A stretch of DNA of 64,000 nucleotides, taken from Limnephilus marmoratus (Eukaryota; Arthropoda; Insecta; Trichoptera; Limnephilidae). The stretch spans positions 52,303,058 to 52,367,057 of the forward strand of contig OU862919.1 in assembly GCA_917880885.1 (NCBI GenBank), in the 5' to 3' direction. Made by a program: the position numbers and the translations under genes. Below the pieces are notes generated by a model. The model saw only the letters and a list, made by a program, of their open reading frames with translations, did no database searches and had not been told where the DNA came from. This document shows positions 54,043 through 64,000 of this stretch, piece by piece. How positions within the stretch are numbered: position 1 is the stretch's first letter; every line of letters starts with the position of its first letter.

Positions 54043-57000
54043 GGATTACGACTCCAGAAGAAATAAGAGCAGCGACGCCAAGACACAACGTAGCTTTAAA
54101 AATAATGTTGAAATATAATTGGGATGTAACAAAGGGTTTAGGGAAAAACGAACAAGGGATAACAGCTCCAATAAAAGCATGCAAGGCGGTACGCAGAGAC
54201 GAGAGTGCAGATGATGAAAAAACGTATGAAAGGGAGGAAGTGACTGCGTGTGTGAACTCTTTGCAACAATTAAGCGACGTGTGGAACGCGGTGGAGATGT
54301 ATGAAAATGACTTAGGAAGAGAATGCATCGGATTTAACACCGTATTTGAAGACGAGGATTATGAAGAGATAGGACGGGGAAGTACATTACCGCAATTACC
54401 AGAGGCTAGGGCTCACATACATGAGTTAAAGGTAAATTGTTTGATAGATACGGGTAGCCAAATAACGTGTATTGCGCAAGAATTTTGGGAATGTCATTTG
54501 AGCGATCAATCGCTATATCCAATCATGCCGGTAGCTTCAGTACAAATTAAAGGGGCTATGGGACAGAAAAGCCAGAAAATTTCACGGTTAGTACTAGTAC
54601 CATTACGTTTTGGGGATATTCAAATCAACACATCATGTCTCATAGTATCAGGTTTAATAAGATCTATAATACTAGGGGTAAACTGGCTAGATAATTACTC
54701 GGCAGAAGTAAAGTGTGGGAAAAGGCGGGAATTGATAGTCACTACTGAGCGGGGAAGAAAAAAAATTAAATTAATAGATTCCGGGGTTGTGAGAAGTGAA
54801 TTAGGAAAGCAGTTGAGTGAGGAAAACACAAATAGTGCAACCCAGTCGATAAACGTCATAGAGAATAACCAACTTTCGGATTTTGCGGAGGAGACTAAAC
54901 AGCGAATTGCGGCAATGGTAGCTGGTTTGGAACTGGATGACGTCAAGAAGGAAAAATTAAAGGAGGTACTAGACAAACATAATCGAGTGTTCCTAGGTAA
55001 ACCGGGGCTAACAAGTATGTACATTCATGAAATAAAAATGATAGACGAAACGCCATTTGTAAAGAGGTCGTATCCGGTCCCCTTCGCGTATAGGAATAAG
55101 GTAGATGAAAAAATTGACGAATTAGAAGCTTTAGGCATAATCAGCCGGCGGGCGACTCCTTTCGCGAGTCCCTTAACCTATACAATGAAGAAGGACGGTA
55201 CTGTGCGCATATTACTTGATGCTCGCGAATTAAATACGAGGATGTCCGGGGAAACGGAGAGACCACCACTTACATCGGAAATATTACAGCAATTCCACGG
55301 GGTTAAGCACGTAACTACTCTAGATTTGGAATCTGCTTATTTCCAGGTACCCTTATGTGAAAGTAGTCGTAAATATACCGGTTTCGTCTATAATGGCAAG
55401 TCTTACGTCTACAACGTATTACCGCAAGGACTGAAAACATCGGTTGGGAGCTTCTCCCGCGCCATGAATAAAATTCTGGGTAGTGAAATGAAGGCGTTTT
55501 GCACTAATTATTTAGACGACCTAGTCGTGTTCTCATCTGGAGATTTTGACGAGCACCTAAACCATCTAGATGCAGTTTTGGGAAGGTTACAAACAGCCAA
55601 TATGACCTGCAAATTGGAAAAATGCCAATTTTTGTTCACGGAAGTAAAAATGTTAGGCCACATTATAACGCCTTATGGGATACTCATGGACCCAGGGAAA
55701 GTTTCGGCGATTAAGAACTTCCCAGCGCCTAAAAAAGTGAAGCAGGTAAGGGCATTTCTGGGGTTGTGCAATTATTACAGGAGGTTTGCAGATAAATATG
55801 GGGCTTCAACACAGGTATTATGCAATTTATTAAAGAAAAATAAGCCTTGGAGGTGGACTGCTGTAGAGCAGGAAGCATTTGAAAATGTAAAAACTTTATT
55901 CCTTGAGTCTGTGATATTAACTCATCACAACCCCAACAAAAATTATTATCTACAAACTGATAGTTCGGGGTTCGCCATCGGGTCCGAATTATATCAATTA
56001 GACGACGAGAATAATCATCATGTGATCGGTTTTGTTAGCAAATCACTAACCGGGGCCGAGTTAAAGTGGACCGTTTCCGAACAAGAGCTATATGCAATAA
56101 TCTATTCGTTACGCAAATTCGAAACCTATCTGCGAGGCGCGCAGCTAATCATACGTACGGATCATCAGGCGTTATCGTTCTTAAAGACTTGGAAATTATA
56201 CAGCGCTAGGGTGACACGGTGGATTTTATATTTAAACCAATTCAATTTTAAAGTCGAGTATGTAAAAGGCAAGGAAAACATCGGACCCGATATCTTGTCT
56301 CGCTATTCTCAGGATGCGGTAAATGTGCAGGAGGAAAAGGTAGTATGCCCTGAAGTGGCCGCATTTGCAGTGAGTGGGAAACAGTTAGTAAAATCACACT
56401 TAGAAAATCTAGAACAACTACAAAATCAAGATGAGTTTTTGGGAGAGGTGATAGAACATTTGGGAGGTAAGTCTCGCGAGACACCCACAAAAGGAGTGGC
56501 TAGGTATTTGAAAAATTACAAGTTAGATGGTAAGACATTATATTACAAAACGAGAAATGACGGTACGGTATTAGCTATACCTAGTAATTTATCCGGAGAT
56601 CTTATCAAACTGGTTCATCAGGAAATTGGTCATGCGGGCGGGTTAAAGACGGTTCAAGCGTTGAAAAGTAGGTACTTCTGGCCGAAGATGTATAAACAAG
56701 TTAAATGGGTTGTGAAAGCTTGTCATCTCTGCCAATTAGCAAAGCGCGAAATTCGGCCAACGGTAGGACCGGGTAGGTCAATCATAACGAAGAGGGTAGG
56801 AGAATTGGCCATGGCTGATTTATACGGGCCGTTGCCTAGGAGCATAGGGGGGGTGAGGTTTATTTTTGTGGTCCAAGACTCTTTCAGTAGATTCATTCAG
56901 TTGTATAAATTAAAGGTTGCCAACACTAGTACCGTATTGAAGTGCGTAGAGCTTTTCATAAAACAGGTAAAGGTTGAGGCTATGTTAACAGACAACGGGT

Positions 57001-57656
57001 CTCAATTTTCCTCAAAGAAATGGAACCAAGGTCTGGAAAGGATGGGGATAAGGGTCATGCATACGTCGGTGCGAAATCCTGGACCAAACATCACGGAAAG
57101 GGTGAACAAGGAGTTGGGACGGATTTTTAGAATATACTGCCATGAAAAGCACACTAAGTGGCCAATGTTTCTAAAGGACATTCAAAGAACATATAATAAC
57201 ACAGTACATTGTACGACTGGATTTTCACCTAATGAGGTAGTATTTGGAAAACAGCCACAGTATAGCTTAGATAAATATATGCGTCAAAGTAACATACCTA
57301 AATTAACAGAAGAAGAGATTAGGAACGCGGTTCAAAAGAATCTAGTAAGAAACGCCGAAAAAAGACAGCAATACTACAATATAAAGAAAAGGCTAGAGAC
57401 ATATGAGGTAGGAACATTTGTGAAACTCAAAAAGTACACTCAGTCAAATTTACTCAGGAAACATACAAAAAAATTCGCCCTTTTGTTTGACGGTCCGTTT
57501 GTTATAGCAGCTGTGCCCTATTCCAACAATTACACGCTGATGGATCCAAAAACAAAAGAGATACGAGGCGATTACAGTGCGATCCACCTAGCTAGATATT
57601 ATTTTAATGAAACGGAAAAACAGCAGAAGGAAATACAGGTGATAGAAATTGACTAG
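54003..57656 (+). CDS. pol: Pol polyprotein of the Gypsy element: G-patch-like segment, protease, RT, RNase H, integrase
   Basis: Expressed by -1 frameshifting from gag; numbering is from the first ATG at 54105 (1,183 codons). G-patch-like GLGKNEQGITAPI (11-23); protease LIDTGSQITCI (D115); RT with TLDLESAYFQVPL (D407), VLPQGLKTS and NYLDDLVVFS (YLDD 469-472); RNase H with D619, E661 and D686; integrase zinc finger H838, H843, C873, C876; core D905 (ADLYGPLP), D963 (TDNGSQF), E998 (ITERVNKEL), with 34 residues between the last two; then a C-terminal GPFVI...YTLMD...HLARYYF module. No stop or frameshift. All catalytic residues I can check are present, so the enzyme set looks functional. Domain order RT-RH-IN marks Gypsy/Metaviridae; the lineage is not assigned. 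Confidence 0.92.
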   Translation, partial: RCGKRQRVGPGALRITTPEEIRAATPRHNVALKIMLKYNWDVTKGLGKNEQGITAPIKACKAVRRDESADDEKTYEREEVTACVNSLQQLSDVWNAVEMYENDLGRECIGFNTVFEDEDYEEIGRGSTLPQLPEARAHIHELKVNCLIDTGSQITCIAQEFWECHLSDQSLYPIMPVASVQIKGAMGQKSQKISRLVLVPLRFGDIQINTSCLIVSGLIRSIILGVNWLDNYSAEVKCGKRRELIVTTERGRKKIKLIDSGVVRSELGKQLSEENTNSATQSINVIENNQLSDFAEETKQRIAAMVAGLELDDVKKEKLKEVLDKHNRVFLGKPGLTSMYIHEIKMIDETPFVKRSYPVPFAYRNKVDEKIDELEALGIISRRATPFASPLTYTMKKDGTVRILLDARELNTRMSGETERPPLTSEILQQFHGVKHVTTLDLESAYFQVPLCESSRKYTGFVYNGKSYVYNVLPQGLKTSVGSFSRAMNKILGSEMKAFCTNYLDDLVVFSSGDFDEHLNHLDAVLGRLQTANMTCKLEKCQFLFTEVKMLGHIITPYGILMDPGKVSAIKNFPAPKKVKQVRAFLGLCNYYRRFADKYGASTQVLCNLLKKNKPWRWTAVEQEAFENVKTLFLESVILTHHNPNKNYYLQTDSSGFAIGSELYQLDDENNHHVIGFVSKSLTGAELKWTVSEQELYAIIYSLRKFETYLRGAQLIIRTDHQALSFLKTWKLYSARVTRWILYLNQFNFKVEYVKGKENIGPDILSRYSQDAVNVQEEKVVCPEVAAFAVSGKQLVKSHLENLEQLQNQDEFLGEVIEHLGGKSRETPTKGVARYLKNYKLDGKTLYYKTRNDGTVLAIPSNLSGDLIKLVHQEIGHAGGLKTVQALKSRYFWPKMYKQVKWVVKACHLCQLAKREIRPTVGPGRSIITKRVGELAMADLYGPLPRSIGGVRFIFVVQDSFSRFIQLYKLKVANTSTVLKCVELFIKQVKVEAMLTDNGSQFSSKKWNQGLERMGIRVMHTSVRNPGPNITERVNKELGRIFRIYCHEKHTKWPMFLKDIQRTYNNTVHCTTGFSPNEVVFGKQPQYSLDKYMRQSNIPKLTEEEIRNAVQKNLVRNAEKRQQYYNIKKRLETYEVGTFVKLKKYTQSNLLRKHTKKFALLFDGPFVIAAVPYSNNYTLMDPKTKEIRGDYSAIHLARYYFNETEKQQKEIQVIEID
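54009..54055 (+). promoter_or_regulatory. Programmed -1 frameshift signal between gag and pol
   Basis: The heptamer GGGAAAC (54009-54015) sits in the gag frame as G GGA AAC, the X XXY YYZ phase. After a 6-nt spacer, GAGTCG (54022-54027) pairs with CGACTC (54049-54054), and GTCC (54028-54031) pairs with GGAT (54043-54046) below a 2-nt bulge. The pol frame is open from 54003 and gag stops at 54042, so the slip falls inside the overlap. This fits the known design of -1 frameshifting in retroelements. Confidence 0.85.
54105..54182 (+). other. G-patch-like domain at the start of Pol
   Basis: Residues LKYNWDVTKGLGKNEQGITA and the following PI match the G-patch consensus (hydrophobic-x-x-hydrophobic, W, x4, GLG, x3, G, P). 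G-patches bind RNA or activate DEAH helicases; one is known at the C-terminus of betaretroviral protease. Here it lies N-terminal to the protease. Confidence 0.75.
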
Positions 57657-57666
57657 AAAAAAGGCG

Positions 57667-57696
57667 AGGTTAGGATAGGTTAGGTTAGGTTAGGTG
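57667..57696 (+). repeat. Short TTAGG array
   Basis: AGGTTAGGATAGGTTAGGTTAGGTTAGG: about five TTAGG units, one interrupted, just after pol. TTAGG is the common insect telomere repeat. Confidence 0.8.
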
Positions 57697-58044
57697 TAGA
57701 ATAAGAAGAAGTGGGGATAGTTATTTTGCGAGATTTCGAAATTTTGTGTGATCATTTTTGATAAGGAAAAAAATAGACAAGTATAAGAAAAAAAAAATGT
57801 AATTTAGAAACATTCGAAAAAAAAAAAAGAGTTTTATTTAATCTATAATACCGTCCTTTAGGGATATTAGGAGGGATTTCACCATGTTATGTTATAATAA
57901 TAATAAATTTGGACAACTTATATAGCGCTGTTTTGCGAAAAATCGCCTCAAGAGCGCTGTGTTGGGAAAAAAAGGGGAAGGATAGCGAGTTTAGAGAATA
58001 AAATAATATGTTATGCTTAGGGGGGGGAGACGGGAAAACAAAGG

Positions 58045-58276
58045 TTATTTAATTAAGAAATGTTAGAATATAGATTATGGCAAGGAGAGAAATACATATT
58101 AAGATGTTTCAGCTAAATGGCAACTAATTTTAGGCTTAGGAAACTATAAAATTAAGAATTGTTATTTAATTAAGAAATGTTAAAATACAGATTATGGCAA
58201 GGAGAGAAATACATATTAAGATGTTTCAGCTAAATGGCAACTAATTTTAGGCTTAGGAAACTATAAAATTAAGAAT
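58045..58276 (+). repeat. 117-bp tandem duplication in the 3' region
   Basis: Copies start at 58045 and 58162 (TTATTTAATTAAGAAATGTT, GATTATGGCAAGGAGAG, ATGTTTCAGCTAAATGGC). Only two substitutions are visible. Confidence 0.9.
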
Positions 58277-59447
58277 TCAACATTAGGTTTAGGAAAACGG
58301 AAACATAGAAGATTAAGAATCTAACCTTAGATTTAGTTTGTGTGACATTAGATTTTAGGAAATTACAAAAAAAAAATGTAACTTGAGATTTAGGAAAATA
58401 AAAGATTAAGATTGCAACGAAAATTTAAATAGCTTTGGGGCTTTCAAAGAAAAAAAGGGGGAGGAAGGAGACGTTCGAGTGAAGAAGCATGCTTGGGTGA
58501 TAAAAGGGTAACCCACTGAACGAAGGGGATGAATTCGGACAGAAAGAGAGAGAAAAAAAAAATTTAACACAGATAGGATAAGAAAAAAAAAATAAGAAAA
58601 AAAAAATTTTCTTGGAAAAAAAAATATATCTAAATATAGTAACATGTAAACCAAATGAGGCACGGGCAAATTGCGAAGGAGTATAATAAATAGGGGTGCT
58701 CACATGAGTACAGTCAAAAAAAAAAAAAAAAACAACATCTAAAGAGAAAATTTTTTAACAACTGAATAACTTTCTGCAATTCACCGTAAATCATATGGTC
58801 AATAGGACCGCGAGATTGATTCAATCTTTGATTTGACCATGTACAGGAGGCTCTGGTCCAACAGGTTGGGGGTCACTGGGACACGCGAGTCGAGGGGCGT
58901 GCCCATTCAAAAAAGAAAAGGATGTGTATGTGTGCATATATGTGTAATACGTGTATGTTCATATGCGCATTGTTGCCATTAAAACGTTCCTGCGAGAAAA
59001 ATTCGTGTGGAATTCTAGAATCGCGAAAAAAAAAAAATATATATATATATATATATGAATAAGGAAAATCAAAGATTGGAAACCGTCTCGATGAAGAAGA
59101 GGGAGTAAGGGTCATAGGGGGGAAGGTATAGGGGTAAGAATCTTAGGGGGGTAGGACAAAGAGTAAGGACAGCAACTGACGTAAGTTAGCCGACTTAAAT
59201 AGGTCATTGGGTAGACTAGAGTAAATTGAAAAATGGTTCCAGCACAGAGGAACACCGAACAGGATTCTACGATAGGAAATAGTGAAAGTTAGGGGCGCAC
59301 AACCAGTTAGAATTTCGAAAAAAAAAAAATGCAAATAAGAGTAAAGAAGACTTAAAGAAAAATTGTAGAAAATTAGATCGCCTATGTTTAGTTTTAATTC
59401 CATCAACTAACACTAGGAGGCGTGTTTACCGCTGGAATTATAACTAT

Positions 59448-59455
59448 AGGGGGGC
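59448..59455 (+). other. Polypurine tract before the right LTR
   Basis: AGGGGGG followed by one C, immediately upstream of TGTGATGA; the position and purine run fit the plus-strand primer of LTR elements. It is short. Confidence 0.65.
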
Positions 59456-62400
59456 TGTGATGAATGGTAACTTCCAATTTACGAGAAAGCCTACGGGAAT
59501 TTTTTTTTAAGATGAAAAGCGCAGTACTACGACATCTGTATGGTCAAATTCAAACTTGCTCGAAAATAGAGGTATTTTTAAGTTGTTTGATGTATTATAG
59601 TTACCTTAAATATACACAGATGGTAATGAGATCGATATTTAACGGGAACCCCGGGATTAGGGACGATTTTAAACGCGAGAGTTGAGACAACCAACTAGAT
59701 AGCAGGAAAAGCAATTAAAAATCAACTCAGCCTATCAGCAAGAAGGGGGTCGTGCCCATTTTGAACACAAAGGATTGTACTTTGACCCTAGTGATTAGTG
59801 AAGAAATTTATGGTCTAGACGTTCCCACAGAGATCAGGGTTGAATGAACTAAGAGATGAATATCGAATTATTCAAGGTTTTTAGTACAACGAACCCAAGT
59901 AATGTTATTAATAAAGGGTACCTTCAAGGGGTCGGGAGACCTTAGTTTCGAGTGCATTAGGGCGTTTTAGTTGCGGAAAACACACTTGGATAACGATAAA
60001 AAAATTTATCAGTAATATATTGAGGGGAAAACGCGGAGACAACGGGGCATGCAATGCGGGAGGATTTTCAATTATAGAATAAGTACATATGACGGCTGGG
60101 GGGCGAAATTCGAGGAAAAACGTAGTAGAGGAAAATGAATATACATAACACAATGGAAAATTATTGTTATCAATTCTAGACGGAACGGAGTGATTAGGAA
60201 AGCGAATTGGGAAGGGAAATTCAAAAAAATTTTAGAGTTTAAGGATTGAACAAGAGGACGAAACAAGGGTTTGGTGCAGTAGCAGATGCTTGGAAAGGAA
60301 TTGGAATAACATACCTAGGGGGGGGTGGAAATACTGCAAACATTGCGATAGATTAATTCATAAAAAAGGAGTCATTTTACGTAATTAAAATAGTGATCAT
60401 AACATAAAGTTACACGAGACTGCAAGGGAAAATGAGATATTTCAAAGGTTGTCGACCCCATATGTATATTGTTGATATAAACAAGGAATATTCGAACATG
60501 CCTTTTGTTTATTTAAGGCCCATTATCCATTAAAAAGGGTCATAAAAATTAACGTTGCTCTTACCTAGTATTTAGATTATAGAATTTCCGTAAAATTTAA
60601 TTATAAACACATTAAAATGGATTTATCGCCAGGTATGTAGAAATCGTAATGTATACACACGTCAGGGCTTGCAGTTTATGGGATTTTGAGCGAGAGAGAG
60701 ATGGAAAATTGGGCGGAATTTGATCGAAGTAGTTAACTTGACAGATATTCCAGGGTAGGAATAGTTAGTGGGCCGAAAAACACCATAAATAATATATAAA
60801 AAAAGGAAAAAAGGGTTTTAGCGGGAGATGGAATCACGGCAAAAAGGCAAACGTCAAATTTCAATAAGGGATCATTGGGTTAGGAGTGGGGGGAGAGAAC
60901 GAAAAATCGACATAACCGGAAAACTCAGATAAGGAAATGGGAAAAACTCAAAACGTTATAAGTAGAGTAGATACGGAACCAGGATATGATTCCTTATTAA
61001 CAACGAAGGGAAAATCATTTAAGAATAGTTGCTAAAAACACCGTTATTTGAAGGAAATTTAGGCGGGTAAAGCGAAAAGTCAAATATGCCACATAAATAA
61101 TGAAAATACGGTTCTGAGACATAATTGCTTACGTAGACTAGGGGAAAAGAAATAATTTTCGTGGGAATTCATACAGGACAACTAGCGTTTAAAACTAGAA
61201 GACCGAAAAATCTACGTTTCGCAAATAGGTATGCCAATTTAGAGTATAGTTTTAGCAGATCACTTATGGGCATGTTTCGAACTGAGGAAAAAAAACAAGA
61301 TTAAAAACATGTTTATAAAATATATTATGAAGATAGAAGACATGTGGAAAATGGGCAAACTGGATGGCAGCTTACTAAGTCCGGGACTATAAACCTTAGG
61401 GAAGAGAGACAAAGTTGTGGGACGAACCCCGAATTACGGAGAGGGAAAATCGAAAGATCTTATGTAGGAACAAACGATAACGAGATGGGGTTTTCAAAAA
61501 ATTTCGAGTGATTACAGATTATAATTCCTCGTCAAGGAATATACGATTATGCCCTTTTGGAGCTGTGATGGGTATAAATTAGCGTGTTTGGGATTATTCG
61601 GAAAGTCCTTCGACAACTGGCAAGGTTGCTTAAAACGTCGCGCGTGTCGTGAGAATTACCCTGGTGATTAATTAATAGAGTTTAGAATCAGTTCATACTT
61701 TGAAAATACAGTGGAAAAATAGCATCAGTTTTACACTTTAAAAATACAGTGGAAAAATAGCATCAGTTTTACACTTTAAAAATACAGTGGAAAAATAGCG
61801 TCAGTTTTATACTTTAAAAATTCAGTGGTAAAATAGAGTCTACAATCAGTTTTATACTTTGATAAAACAGAGAGTGGAGTGTCCGGATACTGATAATTGA
61901 TTTATAATAATAATAATTTAACGGAGTGTATGATCTTATAATAAATCTAAAAAATCAGTGTTTGCAATAGCCTCCGATTCAAAAAAAATTTAATAATTAA
62001 TTAATTAATTAAAAATTCAATGCGGAAGGAGAGTTTAATAGAGTGTTTGAATTGATTTAAATTTGTTCTAATAAGGTTAAAATAAAGTTATTTATTCCGA
62101 GGTTATATAAAGAAAATTACAGTCTAATAAGTTTTATTAAATAAAAATTTACGTTAAGTCGAAAGTTGGAAATTTTATCACGAGATATTAATTATCGTTA
62201 GGTGACAATGCAATAATAATAATTGATTTATAATAATAATAATTTAACGGAGTGTATGATCTTATAATAAATCTAAAAATCAGTGTTTTCAATAGCCTCC
62301 GATTCAATAAAATCTAATAATTAATTAATTAATAAAAAAATTCAATGCGGAAGGAATTTAATAGAGTGTTTGAATTGATTTAAATTTGTTCTATGAAGGT

Positions 62401-64000
62401 TAAAATAAAGTTATTTAGTCCGAGGTTATATAAAGAAAATTACAGTCTAATAAGTTTCATTAAATAAAAAATTACGTTAAGTCGAAAGTTGGAAATTTTA
62501 TTACGAGATATTAATTATCGTTAGGTGACAACGCAATAATAATAATTGATCCGAAATCTGGAAAATACTTAGCCGAAGTTTAAATGAATAATCCAAGTGA
62601 TTAATTTGCTGCTAAACGAAAGTGTTATAAAATAAAGTGGAAGTGGTTCTTTCAGTTCTGTTGTAATTTGAGTGACGAATAATATTTAGTTATTCGTTAT
62701 AAAAGGATTCTAATTAAATTGGAAAAATAAATAAAACTTAACTTTGTCCTTAATTGAAATAATTCAAACTTAAAGAAAATCTTTAGTTGTTATGAAAAAA
62801 AAATATATAATTTAAATTGAGAGAAAAAATAAATAAAACTTAAATATTTTATAAAGTGGAATAATACAAATTTAAAGAAAATTCAAATTAATAAATTAAT
62901 TTATTAAAGAGTAAATAGGTATAGATATATATCGAATAATAAAATAATATTCGAGCGAACGATTATTAAGAATCGATTCTCTTCTTTAGATTGAAATCAA
63001 ATATGGGAGAAGAGGGGGGGGGGGAGGTATGGATTGTCGGGGTTAATTAGGTAGCATCGTTCTTCTTCAATAATAAAGGAAAATGTGAGGATTTTTACAT
63101 CAGAGATCTATTCAAAGGAGAAAGGAAGGAGATGAATTCCGGATCTTGTAGGATTAAATCGTTAAAAGTGGGAAACCGAAATAAAAGTGCGATAAGTTAC
63201 ACAGGTAGTCTGGATGCTCTAATAAAATTCATATCGATGATATTACCCGATGGAGCTGAATTTAAGACATTAGAGCTTTGGTGAGTCCTTACAATATTTA
63301 AGCTTTTACAGGTTCCTGTGGATATCCTGACACTGATGAACGTAACGCCAAGTAAGGGTAAGTTAATAACTAACCAATTTATTAGCATTCGCATGTCACA
63401 CCTCCCATACAGAATGAAATGTTGCTAAACAAATACTTAACACAAAATTAGATAAGTAAATACCTATTTGCCTCCTTTCACTAGCATGATTAGGGTAAGT
63501 TTATATGACCTTCGATAGTGTACCAAAAATTTCGATTTGAGTTCAACGTCTTCCATTGACCCAGTCACCTAAATTCCATTAACGAATAAACAAAACAAAA
63601 CTTAACGTCAGGGACAAGTTTATCAATTATAGCTTGCGATGAAATCTGCGGTAAAAATGTGACGACGACATTGACGCTAAATTCACTCAATCCTAAACGA
63701 CTTAACTGTACTAGAGCGATCGCCAATAGGTAGCATTGTTTTAGCATGCAAAATTTTCGCAAAGTAAGGTACTGCGACTAGCTTCAAACTCTAAGAGAGC
63801 TCATCACAATTATTCAGGAGGTCATTGATTCAATGACAACTTGATTTATCTCATTTTTAAATCTTTCTTATAGCAAGTAGGTATCCAAGAACCCATAAAT
63901 ACCCATAATCCTAAAACCTAATACACGAGGAGCTAGTGACCTCATTTAAAAAACACTGGTGTTCAAATACTCATACAGTCCTGAATCCTAACTTGTCTTC
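59456..64000 (+). repeat. Right LTR, first 4,545 bp (cut by window end)
   Basis: Near-identical to 44913-49457 at offset 14,543. Differences seen: G at 59960, G at 61010, T at 61990. The minisatellite (61685-61873) and 326-bp duplication (61894-62545) are unchanged in copy number. The downstream target-site duplication would lie outside the window. Confidence 0.92.

Larger units (their letters stand above)
57657..59447 (+). other. Non-coding 3' region of the Gypsy element
   Basis: No env-like ORF: no signal peptide, membrane span or long frame. It holds a TTAGG run (57667-57696), a 117-bp tandem duplication (58045-58276), a G/A-rich stretch and several A-runs. Its length is unusual for an element without env. 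Confidence 0.75.
44913..64000 (+). mobile_element. Gypsy-type LTR retrotransposon with about 5.9-kb LTRs (right end beyond window)
   Basis: Left LTR 44913-50853, primer site 50856, leader, gag 53059-54042, -1 frameshift site 54009, pol to 57656, 1.8-kb 3' region, purine run, right LTR from 59456. Full length would be about 20.5 kb if the right LTR equals the left. No env ORF. Coding sequence is under a quarter of it. Both reading frames are intact, and the LTRs are almost identical over the part seen, so it is young and possibly active. Confidence 0.9.

Noticed and set aside
53541..54086. 181-codon minus-strand frame opposite gag
   Set aside because: A shadow of the gag/pol coding bias with no recognisable content.
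57667..57696. TTAGG run as a true telomere or interstitial telomere site
   Set aside because: Only about five units, inside a retrotransposon; far too short to be a telomere.
57657..59447. An env gene in the 3' region of the Gypsy element
   Set aside because: No long frame, signal peptide or membrane span; only A-rich and repeat sequence.

Overview
The window is AT-rich eukaryotic DNA, almost certainly from an insect, and nearly all of it is transposable elements. The signs are APE-type LINEs with (AAAT)n-type tails, Penelope-like elements (PLEs) with GIY-YIG endonucleases and hammerhead ribozymes, a BEL/Pao element, a Gypsy element, hAT-type non-autonomous elements, tRNA-derived SINEs, and a short TTAGG run. 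Only one piece looks like a host gene: a spliced exon at 39566-39728 (minus strand) that reads as part of an UNC-93-family membrane protein. The window is therefore probably intergenic and intronic. Order-level taxonomy cannot be fixed from this sequence.

Layout. 1-5.6 kb: three PLE pieces. PLE A (minus) is split by a 3,056-bp terminal-inverted-repeat element (1932-4987, TSD AATT). That element contains a SINE-like repeat, itself split by a 1,034-bp hAT element (2711-3744, TSD TGCCCACC). PLE B (plus) ends in a near-canonical hammerhead ribozyme at 5516-5560. 5.7-11 kb: a tRNA-SINE, then a minus-strand LINE (LINE A) carrying a LINE tail inserted in opposite orientation and an RTE-like LINE with a 9-bp TSD. 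11.9-17.1 kb: a BEL/Pao element (minus) with nearly identical LTRs and an open but internally deleted gag-pol. 17-20.7 kb: AT-rich DNA with repeat debris. 20.7-23.5 kb: LINE B (plus), with three lesions. 23.7-41.7 kb: fold-back elements, a TIR element with a minisatellite, two tRNA-like sequences in an inverted repeat, two hAT-type non-autonomous elements, LINE tails, the UNC-93 exon and two decayed hammerheads. 41.8-44.8 kb: LINE C with an open RT frame.

44.9 kb to the window end: a Gypsy-type LTR retrotransposon with very long LTRs (left LTR 44913-50853, 5,941 bp; right LTR begins at 59456 and runs off the end). Over the 4,545 bp that can be compared I found three substitutions and no net indel, so the insertion is young. 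Gag (53059-54042) and Pol are in different frames. They are linked by a GGGAAAC slippery heptamer in the correct phase, followed 6 nt later by a stem. Pol starts with a G-patch-like motif, then protease, RT, RNase H and integrase. No env ORF is visible. This element is the most striking object in the window.
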